Source: Shewanella basaltis
Lineage (GTDB): Bacteria; Pseudomonadota; Gammaproteobacteria; Enterobacterales; Shewanellaceae
Assembly (NCBI RefSeq): GCF_023283885.1
Contig: NZ_JAKILA010000020.1
Location: 34,358-98,357, forward strand
DNA: 64,000 nt
Direction of reading: 5' to 3'
A program made the position numbers and the translations under genes. The notes beneath the pieces were generated by a model. The model was not told where the DNA came from. It saw only the letters and a list, made by a program, of their open reading frames with translations, and made no database searches. Below, piece after piece: positions 1-9,278 of the stretch (position 1 is its first letter; every line of letters begins with the position of its first letter).

Positions 1-38
1 TTTGTTCATCAATAAAAATCAAAAGAGATGGTATACAC

Positions 39-1685
39 ATGAACATGTTAAATCTGTTGTTTCGTAAAACATCAATTGCTAACAGATTAATGGGGATGTT
101 AGCACTTGCGATTAGCGCCACATTAATCGTTTTCTGGTTTTCTCTTAATCGAGTCGAGACTGTGTTGGTCGACGAGAAGGAGGCCAAGTTACATGCACTG
201 GTTGATGCTGCGGTCACCATTGCAGATAAATTTTATCAAGATAGCCAATCACAATTGTTACCTGAAGCAACCGCAAAAGAACTTGCACTGGCCGCCATAG
301 ATAAGCTGCGTTATTCGGGTAATGAATATTATTTTAGTATTGATACCCAGGGTACGATGATCCAGCATGCATTTGCCAAACAGTTAGTGAATACCAGTGT
401 CAGAGGAATGAAAGACCCAAACGGTGTCGCATTATTTGAATTGATGATCCAAGGAACAGAGTCTGCAGATGCGGTTCGGGTGGATTATATGTGGAATAAA
501 CCTCAGCAAGATCAACCCAGCCCTAAAATGTCTGTGGTTAAACGTTTTAGACCTTGGGGATGGATTATCGGTACAGGTATTTATGTTGATGATATTCAAA
601 CGGATAAACAACAATTTATTAGTGACTATTTATTGCTTCTTGTGTTGGTTTGGTTGCCCGTTATTGCATTGTTATATTTTATTATTCGTAGTGTTTCGGT
701 CCCTATGCAAGAAACCATTAATGCATTTGAAAATATTGCCAAAGGTGAGGGTAATTTAACGTTACGTTTATCAGAAGAGGGCAATGACGAATTAAAACAC
801 ATAGCACATCACTTTAATGTGTTTACCAGTAAAATCCAAAAACTCATAAAATCGGTGGGAGAGTCTGTAAACGAATCGAGTCGTTTGGCGCAAGAGATGT
901 CTGCGGTGGCGGCATCTGCGAAACAATTTTCAATTAATGCTCAAGCAGAAACAGAAAACGTTGCTACGGCAATTAATCAAATGTCGATGACAGCAGAAGA
1001 AGTTGCATCAAATGCTAAGTTAGCAGCAGATAGCACCCATGAGGCAGACCGTGAAGCCGACATCTCTGCAAATGTTGTTGATAATGCGATGAGGAAAATT
1101 ACCGAGCTTTCAACTGAATTAACATCAACAGAAAATGTCGCTAAAGGTTTACAAGTGAGTTCAAGTAAAATAGGGCAAATCTTAGATGTGATTGTCGGTA
1201 TTGCAGAGCAAACTAACTTATTGGCCTTAAATGCTGCAATTGAAGCGGCAAGAGCTGGAGAAGCTGGCCGAGGCTTTGCTGTGGTTGCCGATGAAGTCCG
1301 AACATTGGCAAGTCGCACGCAGGCATCCACCAACGAGATTAATCAGATTATCGACGCCATTAGAAAAGATATTGATTCTGTTAATGGGTCTGTTGCCATG
1401 GCAAAAAACAAATCTACAGAAACGGTTAACGACACCCAAAAAGTGGTGGCTGCTTTAAATAATATCAAGCAATCGATTGGACAAATATCGCAAATGAATA
1501 TTCAAATTGCCAGTGCCACAGAAGAGCAAAATGCAGTGATATCAGAACTCAATGTAAACATTACACGTATTAATGAGCTATCGATAGAAAATAGATCGCA
1601 AAACGAAAAAATTAGCAAAGGCAGTGTCGCAATAGTACAAGAAGCACAAAGCTTAGACACTCAAATAGAACAATTTAAAATATAA
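39..1685 (+). CDS. Methyl-accepting chemotaxis protein, single-Cache sensor
   Basis: This is an inner-membrane chemoreceptor of 548 residues. A first membrane helix lies near residues 16-36. It is followed by a periplasmic domain of the sCache_2 type, recognisable from the run [11 protein letters not shown] and the closing [15 protein letters not shown] second helix lies near 197-217, then HAMP and a long methyl-accepting signalling domain. The signalling hairpin tip reads [20 protein letters not shown], the CheA/CheW contact region shared by the family. It has no clear operon partner. An ATG two codons downstream (position 45) is an alternative start. The ligand cannot be predicted; sCache_2 receptors often sense small organic acids. 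Confidence 0.93.
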   Translation: MNMLNLLFRKTSIANRLMGMLALAISATLIVFWFSLNRVETVLVDEKEAKLHALVDAAVTIADKFYQDSQSQLLPEATAKELALAAIDKLRYSGNEYYFSIDTQGTMIQHAFAKQLVNTSVRGMKDPNGVALFELMIQGTESADAVRVDYMWNKPQQDQPSPKMSVVKRFRPWGWIIGTGIYVDDIQTDKQQFISDYLLLLVLVWLPVIALLYFIIRSVSVPMQETINAFENIAKGEGNLTLRLSEEGNDELKHIAHHFNVFTSKIQKLIKSVGESVNESSRLAQEMSAVAASAKQFSINAQAETENVATAINQMSMTAEEVASNAKLAADSTHEADREADISANVVDNAMRKITELSTELTSTENVAKGLQVSSSKIGQILDVIVGIAEQTNLLALNAAIEAARAGEAGRGFAVVADEVRTLASRTQASTNEINQIIDAIRKDIDSVNGSVAMAKNKSTETVNDTQKVVAALNNIKQSIGQISQMNIQIASATEEQNAVISELNVNITRINELSIENRSQNEKISKGSVAIVQEAQSLDTQIEQFKI

Positions 1686-1689
1686 TACT

Positions 1690-1842
1690 CATTAACCAGT
1701 GAGAATGTGTTCAGCGTTTTTAGTTAAAGGCATCACTATGCAGTTATGATTGCTCTTTTTATAAAGCGCCTAGGGTGTTCTTCTGAGGCGTGTTATCACT
1801 TATCTAATACACATTTAATACGCAATTTAATTCGCAATGGTA
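1690..1842. repeat. Degenerate family B miniature element
   Basis: This stretch downstream of the chemoreceptor aligns, with many differences and a large internal loss, to one side of the intact family B element at 41.3 kb. Shared blocks are the CAGCGTTTTT segment, the GGCRTCRCTATG segment and a right end reading CGCAATGGTA. The central hairpin module is missing. I read it as an old, deleted copy. The alignment was made by eye. The remaining bases up to the next gene show nothing else recognisable. Confidence 0.5.
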
Positions 1843-1979
1843 ATAGTGACGATGTTTTGAAAAACGAGGTTTGTGTTAATACCGTATTAACACAAACTGA
1901 CGATAAACAAGAATAAGTCGATAAAATAAGTTATCTTATACAACTCAAATAAAACTGATTAACGGTTTATTACTCATTT

Positions 1980-2294
1980 TTATTTAGCAAGCTGAACCAT
2001 GATATTAATCACGTCTTGATATGAAATGTTATATTGGCGTGACAAATTGATAATTTTGGTTTTATAAGTTTGAATATGTTCTTGTTTAATAAGATCAGAC
2101 TGTTTTTGTTCTACGATCTCATTAACAGACTCTTGGAGAATCAACAAACGGCGCAAACTGTAATCTAATGAATTAATGTAAGCAGTCATTTGTTGCTTAT
2201 TACGTGCATTTTCAAGATTCGACGTCGTGCGTTTCTCGAAATCTAATTCGTCAAATGCATTTATCATTTGTTGTAAGTTTAAATCGTTGCTCAT
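1980..2294 (-). CDS. Small helical protein of unknown function
   Basis: I do not recognise this protein of about 104 residues. It is rich in Q, N, L, I and K, predicted mostly helical, and probably coiled coil in the middle (LRRLLILQESVNEIVEQKQ). There is no signal peptide or membrane helix. An in-frame ATG at 2312 would add six residues. I chose the second ATG because a TATAAT-like box at 2324-2329 would place transcription start almost on the first ATG. Neither start has a good ribosome binding site. It stands alone, divergent from the RraA-like gene. Confidence 0.55.
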   Translation of the reverse strand: MSNDLNLQQMINAFDELDFEKRTTSNLENARNKQQMTAYINSLDYSLRRLLILQESVNEIVEQKQSDLIKQEHIQTYKTKIINLSRQYNISYQDVINIMVQLAK

Positions 2295-2465
2295 AAGTAT
2301 GATGGTCGACATTATTTTGTCAGATTATATTCATATTTCACTGCTAAGTCACCTTTGAAATGCTAAATTGCGCAAAAAGCATTCTCAAGATTACCTATAA
2401 TTAACAATACTTGTTGAAACACATAATTATCAGTAACCTGAGATTTTGATACTCAAGGAGGACTT

Positions 2466-2960
2466 ATGCAAGATCTATTACCTGACTTATTCGATAACTA
2501 CCCAAATGATTTGACTTTATTGTCGGCTCCATGGCGTACCTATGGTGCTAAGCCATTATTTTATGGCGAAATTGTCACGGTTAAATGTTTTGAAGACAAC
2601 TCAATGGTGAAGTCAGAATTGGCCAAAAAAGGACACGGTAAAGTGTTGGTGGTTGATGGGGGTGGCTCAACAAGACGTGCATTACTTGGTGACATGATAG
2701 CGCTTAACGCTGTTGAAAACGGATGGGAAGGTATCATTATTTATGGCTGTGTTCGTGACGCGGGCACAATCAGCACCCTTGATATTGGGGTTCAAGCCTT
2801 GGGCACCAATCCGATAAAAACAGACAAAAAAGGGCTAGGTGAAGTCAATGTCAGCATTGAAATTGCAGGGGTAAGCCTAACACCTGGCATGATGATTTAT
2901 GCCGACCTTAATGGCATTGCCGTGAGTCAAAAAGCACTAGATATGTCTGTATTACTTTAG
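2466..2960 (+). CDS. RraA-family protein, possible hydroxymethyl-oxoglutarate aldolase
   Basis: This 164-residue protein has the RraA fold, recognisable from VKCFEDN, KVLVVDGGGSTRRALLGD and WEGIIIYGCVRD. E. coli RraA inhibits RNase E. Related proteins are class II aldolases acting on 4-hydroxy-4-methyl-2-oxoglutarate and use an Arg-Asp pair. Here the sequence reads VRDAG, so the Asp that RraA lacks is present. Aldolase activity is therefore possible and I leave the symbol blank. A strong AAGGAGG ribosome site precedes the ATG. The AsmA gene follows after 25 bases, so the two are probably co-transcribed. Confidence 0.85.
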   Translation: MQDLLPDLFDNYPNDLTLLSAPWRTYGAKPLFYGEIVTVKCFEDNSMVKSELAKKGHGKVLVVDGGGSTRRALLGDMIALNAVENGWEGIIIYGCVRDAGTISTLDIGVQALGTNPIKTDKKGLGEVNVSIEIAGVSLTPGMMIYADLNGIAVSQKALDMSVLL

Positions 2961-2985
2961 AAAAAATTGAGATAAGGAAGCAAGA

Positions 2986-4809
2986 ATGAAACTCGTGAAG
3001 TGGTTGTTGGCCATGATGCTAACACTGGTTGTAGGCATTACTGTTTACCTAACAATGTTTTTCGACCTTAATGATTTTAAACCGCAAATTGTCGACGCTG
3101 TTAAAAAGAAAACCGGGCGTGATTTACACATTACCGACGATTTGAGTTGGAGTGTTTTTCCCTCTTTAGGCATTAAGCTTGGGGGGATCACACTGTCAAA
3201 TCCTGAGAATTTTACGCCTGCATCAATGCTTGATGTTAACGAAGCGGTTGCCAATGTGGCGCTCATGCCATTATTTAGTCAACAAATTGAGGTCGATTTA
3301 TTAAAGCTTGATGGCTTAACCTTAAATTTAGTCACCCAAAAAAATGGTAAAACAAGTTTTGACGGCCTAATGGATGATAGCAGCACGGCTGAAACTCATG
3401 TTGACTCCCAAACGAGCGATGCCAAGGCTAATTCGTTGCAAACTCTGGATATTGGCGGCATTTCGATAACCAATAGTACTGTTAATGTGATTGATGTGGC
3501 GAGTAATACTACGCAAACATTTAGCTTAAAAAGCTTTACCTTGGAGCAGTTTAGTTTAGGAAAATTAGCCGATTTTGCTTATGAGTTTTCGGCCACGTTA
3601 CCTGATATGTCCCTTATGTCATCTGGCAAAGGTCAAGTTCAAGTTGCCCAAGATCTTAACAATGTCACTATCACTGACTTTACCATGAGCCATCAGGCTA
3701 ACGGTGACAGTTTACCAAACAAAACGCTCACAGCTGAAATGACGGCGCAAGTCGCGATGGCATTAGAGACTAAAACCATCGAATTACAACTCACCAAATT
3801 GTCTGCTTTAGATATTGCGGCAGCAGGAGATGTAAAGGTTAATTATGCCAATAAGATCCCTAAGGTAGCGATGAACTTAGCACTAGGAGACATTGATGTT
3901 GATGCGCTATTGCCAAAAGAAGCAACAAGTGAGGAGGCAACAACAGAAGTTGCCACAGTGTCCAATACTGAACCTGATTTATCAGCACTCAGTGCAATTG
4001 ATTTAACGGTTAAGTTAACGGCAAAATCAATCAAAGTGAATAACATGTTGACTCAAAACTGGCTAATGGACATGGCCATCAGTAAAGGCGTGTTAACGTT
4101 ATCGCAATTAACCGCTGATCTTTATCAAGGCAAACTGGCCTTGAGTGCCAAACTTGATGGGCGTAAATCCCTGCCTAGTTATCAATTTGATAAAAAGCTG
4201 ACTGGTGTCAACATTAGACCATTGTTAATGGATGCGGCAGAGATTGATTTACTTTCTGGGCTAGCCAGTTTTGAAGTTAAAGGCAGTGGTGCAAGCTTGA
4301 TCCCCGATAACGTGAAAAAGAACCTTGATGCGGTGGGCAAATTTGAGGTGAGTGATGGTTCATTGTACGGTGTTAATATTCCGCAAATGATCCGCAGTGC
4401 CCAACAAAAGTTGCAGGGTAACTTGTCTGCCGACAGTAAAGAGGAACTTAAAACCGATTTTACCAGTTTAACCGGCAGCTTTACTTTAAAAGACGCCGTT
4501 GTCACAAACCCTGATTTAGCAATGGCTGCGCCATTAATCCGTTTAAAAGGCAAGGGCACTGCTAATATTGCTTCAGAAGCGCTCGATTACACACTAACTA
4601 CCAGTGTGGTTGGCTCGCTTGCAGGGCAAGGTGGCGAGATTGATGAGTCGCTTAAGGGCGTTGATATTCCATTAACGATTAAAGGAACCTTTCAAGCCCC
4701 TAAGTTTGGCCTTGACACTAAAGCACTGTTAGAAGGTCAATTTAAAGATGAAGCAGATAAAGCAAAAGAAAAGCTTAAAGACAGTTTATTAAAAAAACTG
4801 GGTGTTTAA
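2986..4809 (+). CDS. AsmA family envelope protein
   Basis: This 607-residue protein has an N-terminal signal anchor (residues 5-25, WLLAMMLTLVVGITVYLTMF). The AsmA signature DLNDFKPQIVDAVKKKTGR follows, and a long beta-rich periplasmic domain makes up the rest. AsmA proteins are inner-membrane anchored and are linked to outer-membrane assembly and lipid transport between membranes. A low-complexity run rich in E, A and T lies near residues 310-325. The C-terminus is Lys-rich and helical. The ribosome site AAGGAAG is well placed. It probably shares a transcript with the RraA-like gene. Confidence 0.88.
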   Translation: MKLVKWLLAMMLTLVVGITVYLTMFFDLNDFKPQIVDAVKKKTGRDLHITDDLSWSVFPSLGIKLGGITLSNPENFTPASMLDVNEAVANVALMPLFSQQIEVDLLKLDGLTLNLVTQKNGKTSFDGLMDDSSTAETHVDSQTSDAKANSLQTLDIGGISITNSTVNVIDVASNTTQTFSLKSFTLEQFSLGKLADFAYEFSATLPDMSLMSSGKGQVQVAQDLNNVTITDFTMSHQANGDSLPNKTLTAEMTAQVAMALETKTIELQLTKLSALDIAAAGDVKVNYANKIPKVAMNLALGDIDVDALLPKEATSEEATTEVATVSNTEPDLSALSAIDLTVKLTAKSIKVNNMLTQNWLMDMAISKGVLTLSQLTADLYQGKLALSAKLDGRKSLPSYQFDKKLTGVNIRPLLMDAAEIDLLSGLASFEVKGSGASLIPDNVKKNLDAVGKFEVSDGSLYGVNIPQMIRSAQQKLQGNLSADSKEELKTDFTSLTGSFTLKDAVVTNPDLAMAAPLIRLKGKGTANIASEALDYTLTTSVVGSLAGQGGEIDESLKGVDIPLTIKGTFQAPKFGLDTKALLEGQFKDEADKAKEKLKDSLLKKLGV

Positions 4810-4836
4810 AGGAGCGTGAGAAACTGTTATGCATTA

Positions 4837-4879
4837 GTGTGGTGTCGTATCGAGCCTATTAAGGCGCGGGACACCACAC
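4837..4879. repeat. Perfect 10-bp inverted repeat downstream of asmA-like gene
   Basis: GTGTGGTGTC at 4837-4846 is matched by its exact reverse complement at 4870-4879, with a 23-base spacer. There is no U-rich tail, so it is not a standard intrinsic terminator. It could be an mRNA 3'-end hairpin or a protein binding site. Confidence 0.6.
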
Positions 4880-4912
4880 CTCACAACAATGCAATGCACA
4901 ACACATAAATCA

Positions 4913-4990
4913 GTGACCAGAAAGTGCGTCGGATAACTCGCTCAGCATAAGGCAGAGGTTGCAGCGAGTGTGTTACTTTCAACATTGCTA
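4913..4990. repeat. Family C repeat, copy 1
   Basis: This stretch (CAGAAAGTGCGT, then AATAAGGC or CATAAGGC, then GCAGCGAG) resembles 41185-41258 at roughly three quarters identity by eye. It contains CTCGCT and AGCGAG that can pair. There is no coding potential. In both places it lies close to a family A or B element, which hints at a larger ancestral repeat cluster. Confidence 0.5.
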
Positions 4991-5068
4991 ACCAGGTGAT
5001 GAGAAATGCTAACCAGCCAGGGTGTCAGCTATCGCTAAAGTCCTGCTAATCCACACTGTATTTTGCAT

Positions 5069-5274
5069 TATGTAACCTGAGCTCGGGATAAGGGATGAAC
5101 TTATACTATTTAAAATCAACACGTTACCCATTCTCACTTTCAAGCTTGTCATTTGTTCTGCTAACAAGGCGAATTGACGCGTCAATAGCTAGCCTATTGT
5201 AAGTCGATTCAACGCAGTGAGCAGGGCAAAGGACTGTTTGAAAGGCATTTATTATCCCGAGCTCAGGTTATGTA
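5069..5274 (+). mobile_element. Family A miniature inverted-repeat element, copy A1, with target duplications
   Basis: The 194-bp element spans 5075-5268. It begins ACCTGAGCTCGGGATAA and ends with the reverse complement of that sequence. The 6-bp repeat TATGTA flanks it at 5069-5074 and 5269-5274. The interior folds into a long imperfect stem (CTTTCAA pairing with TTTGAAAG) whose tip is the 57-nt module at 5163-5219. There is no open frame of note. It is nearly identical to A3 at 23.4 kb. These are the marks of a non-autonomous transposable element; no matching transposase is in the window. Confidence 0.85.
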
Positions 5275-5298
5275 GCTCAGATTTTGCGAAAAAAGCAT

Positions 5299-5333
5299 AA
5301 AAAAACGGACAAGTAATTGCTTGTCCGTTTTTT
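5299..5333. terminator. Bidirectional intrinsic terminator downstream of mltD
   Basis: The stem ACGGACAAG/CTTGTCCGT is flanked by A-runs on the left and T-runs on the right, so it can work on both strands. It closes the minus-strand mltD transcript. Confidence 0.85.
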
Positions 5334-5348
5334 ATTATTAGCCGTGGA

Positions 5349-6902
5349 TCAAGAATTAGTCATGATCAGTTTTAAGATTTGCCCTGGTTGAATGAGTCTA
5401 CTGTTTTGTAAACTGTTCCATTCAATTAACTCGGCAACAGTGACATTATATTTCGTTGCTATACGCGCTAAAGAGTCACCTGAACGCACACGATAGGTGA
5501 TGGTTTTTTCTGTGCCGGTATTGTTTGTGGCAATTTCATTTGGGTAAATAACTAAGTTTTTACCTACAGTTAAAGTAGATTGTTGCTTGAGGTTATTCCA
5601 TTTCATTAATTGAGCTACCGTCACCTGTTGTGATTGAGCTATTTTCCATAATGAATCACCGGATTTAATGGTGTAAGACTGTTTATTCTGGCTCGATTTA
5701 ACCACTTTTTTGCGGGCTAGGATTTGATCTGCTGACAATGTCGCTAAATCAGGATCTTTAGCTGCCACAGGGATAATTAAAAACTTACCTGCAATAATAT
5801 TGTTGCCTTTAATACCATTACTGCTACGAATTAACGTTGCTGTGGTTTCAAATTGATCCGCTATGCGACTGATGCTGTCACCAGATTTGATTTTATAGCG
5901 TACCCAATTGATGCGAGAGTCAGGCTCTACAGTGGCTAATGCACGTTTAAAACTTGCTGCTTTATCGCTTGGCACGATAAGTTGATGTGGGCCTTGTGGT
6001 GCTGTTGCCCAACGTTTTAAACCTGGATTAATCGCTTTTAAGTCAACAATATCGATTTGAGCTAAGTCAGCGGCTAAGTTGATATCAAGCTGGCTTTCAA
6101 TATTAACGACTTCAATTTGTGGCGCGTTTTCAATTGGCGCGAGAGTGATACCGTACTTTTCTGCATTTTTTATCACATCGGCTAAGGCCAGCAATTGCGG
6201 GACATAATGCGCCGTTTCTTTAGGCAAGCTTAATGACCAAAAGTCAGCTGATTTACCCCGCGCCTGATTACTTTTTATGGCGCTCAATAAACGCCCCTCG
6301 CCAGAATTATAGGCTGCAATGGTGTAAAACCAATTATTTTCCATTTTAGGATATAAATACTGCAATAGGTCTAATGCCGCTTTGGTTGATGAGGCAACAT
6401 CTTGACGACCATCAAACCACCAGTTGGTTTTTACGCCAAAAGAGAGTGCGGTTGGTGGTGTTAATTGCCATAAACCTGAGGCGTGACTGTTTGAATACGC
6501 TAATGGATCAAAACCGCTTTCCACAATCGGCAATAAAGCTAATTCGATCGGTAGGTTACGTGCTTCGAGTTGTTCGACAATATAGTATAAAAACGGGCTG
6601 GCACGTTGAGTGACGATTTCTAAATGCTTTGGGTTGTCGAGATACCACTGTCTGTAATGGGCAACAAGGGCATTGTCAACAACAGGTAAACTCATTTGAT
6701 TACTGATCCGCAGCCATAAATTATTGACCTCAGCAACTTGTTCTTCTATTTCATCTATTGTGACGCTAGCAGATTTTTTGCTTTTGGCTTTTGTTACTGT
6801 GCTGACTTGATCATCATTTGTTTGTGATGTTGTAGACTGGAGCGTCTGGCACCCCGTTACCGCCACAATAGTGCCGGCAATAATTAATAAATTTACTTTC
6901 AT
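5349..6902 (-). CDS. mltD: Membrane-bound lytic murein transglycosylase D
   Basis: This is a 517-residue outer-membrane lipoprotein that cleaves peptidoglycan to 1,6-anhydromuropeptides. The signal peptide ends in the lipobox VTGC (Cys about 18). The SLT domain contains LLPIVESGFDP, with the catalytic Glu, and HASGLWQLTPPTA. Three LysM peptidoglycan-binding repeats follow, near residues 335-378, 412-453 and 468-512, each built on SGDS and a repeated hydrophobic pattern. It lies beside gloB, yafS, rnhA and dnaQ, the order also found in E. coli. Confidence 0.95.
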   Translation of the reverse strand: MKVNLLIIAGTIVAVTGCQTLQSTTSQTNDDQVSTVTKAKSKKSASVTIDEIEEQVAEVNNLWLRISNQMSLPVVDNALVAHYRQWYLDNPKHLEIVTQRASPFLYYIVEQLEARNLPIELALLPIVESGFDPLAYSNSHASGLWQLTPPTALSFGVKTNWWFDGRQDVASSTKAALDLLQYLYPKMENNWFYTIAAYNSGEGRLLSAIKSNQARGKSADFWSLSLPKETAHYVPQLLALADVIKNAEKYGITLAPIENAPQIEVVNIESQLDINLAADLAQIDIVDLKAINPGLKRWATAPQGPHQLIVPSDKAASFKRALATVEPDSRINWVRYKIKSGDSISRIADQFETTATLIRSSNGIKGNNIIAGKFLIIPVAAKDPDLATLSADQILARKKVVKSSQNKQSYTIKSGDSLWKIAQSQQVTVAQLMKWNNLKQQSTLTVGKNLVIYPNEIATNNTGTEKTITYRVRSGDSLARIATKYNVTVAELIEWNSLQNSRLIQPGQILKLIMTNS

Positions 6903-7052
6903 TGAAGATACACTTCCTCAAGTTCTCAGGCCTTTACATTAAGGATCGAACATACCAAATGCCTATGAGACTCTTTTGGTCATGCTTTAGTTCAGATTGG
7001 CATTGTAGATTAAAACATTTAGCTTGTCTTATTAAAGTGTTTTCATGTTGGA

Positions 7053-7832
7053 TTAAAACTGATTCTTCCACTCTCTTAATATGGTAAACGTCTGAATATT
7101 ATCGATATTTTCAATGTTATATTTGCTCGATATTGCGACTTGAGTCTCATTTAAATGACATCGCAGGAAGGGGTTTATCGCTTTTTCTAGTGCAATTGTG
7201 CTAGGTATGGTTGGTTTATTTTGTGAGCGTAATTGTGCCGCTTTTAACGCGTATTGGTTCAACTTGCTGTTATGGGGGATGACGTGTTGAGCAAATGCAA
7301 GATTTGCGAGGGTGTATTCGTGGGCGCAAAATACTTGGGTATTATCGGGTAACGCAGCTAACAAGTTAAGCGACTTAAGCATTTGCTTTGGTGTACCTTC
7401 AAACAAACGGCCGCAACCTCCGCTAAATAATGTATCACCGCAAAATAGTTTATTGTCGATGCAATAGGCAATATGTCCGAGAGTGTGGCCTGGCACTGCA
7501 AATACCTGTGTCTTACCCAAACTTGGTATGTCGATGTAAATAGCCGCATTGGGCGAGAGCTGCTGAGTTAGCCCTTCAATAGGTTCGTTACTTGGACCAT
7601 AAACCTCAAGTTTATGATTAAAATGTTGTTGTAACTGTTTAATTCCACCAGTGTGATCATTATGATGGTGGGTAATTAAAATACCGACTAAATTAAGATC
7701 CGTTGTGGCTAAATAGTCGATAACACTCTTGGCGCAACCAGGGTCGACGATATAAGCGTTGCGATCGTCACTGCGATGAACTAGCCAAAGGTAATTGTCA
7801 TTAAAAGCTGGAATGGTATGTACGTTAAGCAT
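7053..7832 (-). CDS. gloB: Hydroxyacylglutathione hydrolase (glyoxalase II)
   Basis: This 259-residue cytosolic metallo-beta-lactamase-fold enzyme hydrolyses S-lactoylglutathione to lactate and glutathione, the second step of methylglyoxal detoxification. The metal-binding motif THHHNDHTGG is present, together with PGHTLGH, FCGDTLFSGGCGRLFEG and the later AHEYTLANL. Length and C-terminal domain match the family. It is divergent from yafS, with about 110 bases between the starts. Confidence 0.95.
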   Translation of the reverse strand: MLNVHTIPAFNDNYLWLVHRSDDRNAYIVDPGCAKSVIDYLATTDLNLVGILITHHHNDHTGGIKQLQQHFNHKLEVYGPSNEPIEGLTQQLSPNAAIYIDIPSLGKTQVFAVPGHTLGHIAYCIDNKLFCGDTLFSGGCGRLFEGTPKQMLKSLNLLAALPDNTQVFCAHEYTLANLAFAQHVIPHNSKLNQYALKAAQLRSQNKPTIPSTIALEKAINPFLRCHLNETQVAISSKYNIENIDNIQTFTILREWKNQF

Positions 7833-7942
7833 ATTCTGGCTCGAGTGAGGCTACATTATTTGTTAGGGTAACGGATAAATCAGAATGACAGCAAGTGCTG
7901 AACCACTTAAGGTATCTAGAATAATAAACCGAGGAGTAAATT

Positions 7943-8665
7943 GTGACTAACTCAAGGTTAGTACCACAACAGTGGCATGACTTACCTTTTGGTGAGGTGT
8001 TGCAAGCCGAGATTGAAACTGCGCTTGCGCCATGGTGGCCACGCATTTTTGGTTATCACTTACTCAAAGTGGGTGCGCTAAGTAGCCAGATAAACAGTTT
8101 ACATTGTTCAATTACCCGTCATTTTTCATTGTTTGATGGTGATGAGGCCAATATTCAAGCCGATCCTAACCAATTACCGTTACAACAACACGCAATAGAT
8201 GCCGTAATTAGCTGTTTTTTATTAGAGTTTGAACAGAACCCCTATCAAATATTACGTGAATTTGACCGAGTGTTGATCAACAGTGGTTATGTCTTTATTG
8301 TCGGTTTTAATCCGGTCAGCCCCGTCTTTGTTGGAAAAATGTTACCTAAATATCAATCTAAATTGCCATGGAATGGACAGTTTTTCATGCCATCTAGGGT
8401 AAAAGATTGGCTGGGACTACTTGGATATCAAGTGTTGGCAGATGAACGTTTAATGCATCATTCATTACTTGGTCCAGTAGGTAGACAAACCAAACATCAC
8501 CCATGGTGGCAAAAAAGTTTAGCTAATTGGTTACCAAGTACTGGCAGTGTCTATGTTATTGTTGCCCGTAAAATCACTGTGCCATTTACACCGATTAAAG
8601 ATAAATCTAAAGTCAGTGCCCCCAATTGGTCGACCGCTCCTACCGCTGGGCGTACCAGCCTGTAG
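7943..8665 (+). CDS. yafS: YafS-type SAM-dependent methyltransferase-like protein
   Basis: This 240-residue protein has a class I methyltransferase layout. Motif II/III-like segments are readable (LPLQQHAIDAVISCFLLEF, then LREFDRVLINSGYVFIVGFNP). The glycine-rich SAM loop is weak: it reads HLLKVGALSSQ rather than DxGxGxG. The assignment therefore rests on the overall pattern and on its position between gloB and rnhA, where E. coli has yafS. The start is GTG with GAGGAG six bases upstream. The substrate is unknown. Confidence 0.8.
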   Translation: MTNSRLVPQQWHDLPFGEVLQAEIETALAPWWPRIFGYHLLKVGALSSQINSLHCSITRHFSLFDGDEANIQADPNQLPLQQHAIDAVISCFLLEFEQNPYQILREFDRVLINSGYVFIVGFNPVSPVFVGKMLPKYQSKLPWNGQFFMPSRVKDWLGLLGYQVLADERLMHHSLLGPVGRQTKHHPWWQKSLANWLPSTGSVYVIVARKITVPFTPIKDKSKVSAPNWSTAPTAGRTSL

Positions 8666-8730
8666 GCTGTAAAGCACACTCGGTTATCACTTTGATGTTG
8701 GTTGGCACTCGTAAGTGGGCCCAAGACACG

Positions 8731-9201
8731 TTATGGTACATAACCCTCATCAATTTGGGTCGGTTTTGCCTCTGCAGCTTGCCTTGCCAGTGTATCGCAT
8801 CGCTCGTTTTCCACGTGGCCAGCATGGCCTTTAACCCAGCGCCAATCAATAATGTGCTTTTGACTGACGGCATCTAAGCGTTGCCACAGGTCAACATTTT
8901 TAACAGGTTGCTTGGTTGATGTTATCCAACCTTTCTTTTTCCAACCGTGGATCCAAGAGGTAATGCCTTGTCGCATGTATTGGCTGTCGCTTGATAAAAT
9001 AATGTTACAAGGTTCATATAAGGCTTCAAGTGCCATAATAGGAGCCAGTAATTCCATTCGGTTATTGGTGGTCAGAACAAAGCCGCCAGCGAGCTCCTTA
9101 ACCTGATTTTTGTATTTCATCACCACACCATAACCGCCATAACCAGGGTTACCTAAACAAGATCCATCAGTAAAGATATACAGCTGTTTGAGATCGGCCA
9201 T
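8731..9201 (-). CDS. rnhA: Ribonuclease HI
   Basis: This is a 156-residue endonuclease that cuts the RNA strand of RNA-DNA hybrids. Catalytic motifs are [12 protein letters not shown] (first Asp), [16 protein letters not shown] (Glu), SDSQYM (Asp) and the C-terminal ERCDTLAR (Asp). I start it at the ATG at 9201. The longer TTG start at 9243 would overlap a TATACT promoter-like box and adds residues not found in the E. coli enzyme. It is divergent from dnaQ, the usual enteric arrangement. Confidence 0.95.
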   Translation of the reverse strand: MADLKQLYIFTDGSCLGNPGYGGYGVVMKYKNQVKELAGGFVLTTNNRMELLAPIMALEALYEPCNIILSSDSQYMRQGITSWIHGWKKKGWITSTKQPVKNVDLWQRLDAVSQKHIIDWRWVKGHAGHVENERCDTLARQAAEAKPTQIDEGYVP

Positions 9202-9278
9202 CAAGTTGTTACCATAGTCAAATAATCGCGCCAGTATACTCAATTTAGTAAAGGGCGAGGGCTTAAAGAGTAAAAATT

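Noticed and set aside
8626..8877. Frame antisense to rnhA and overlapping yafS
   Set aside because: It is a by-product of the two real genes; there is no start signal and no family match.
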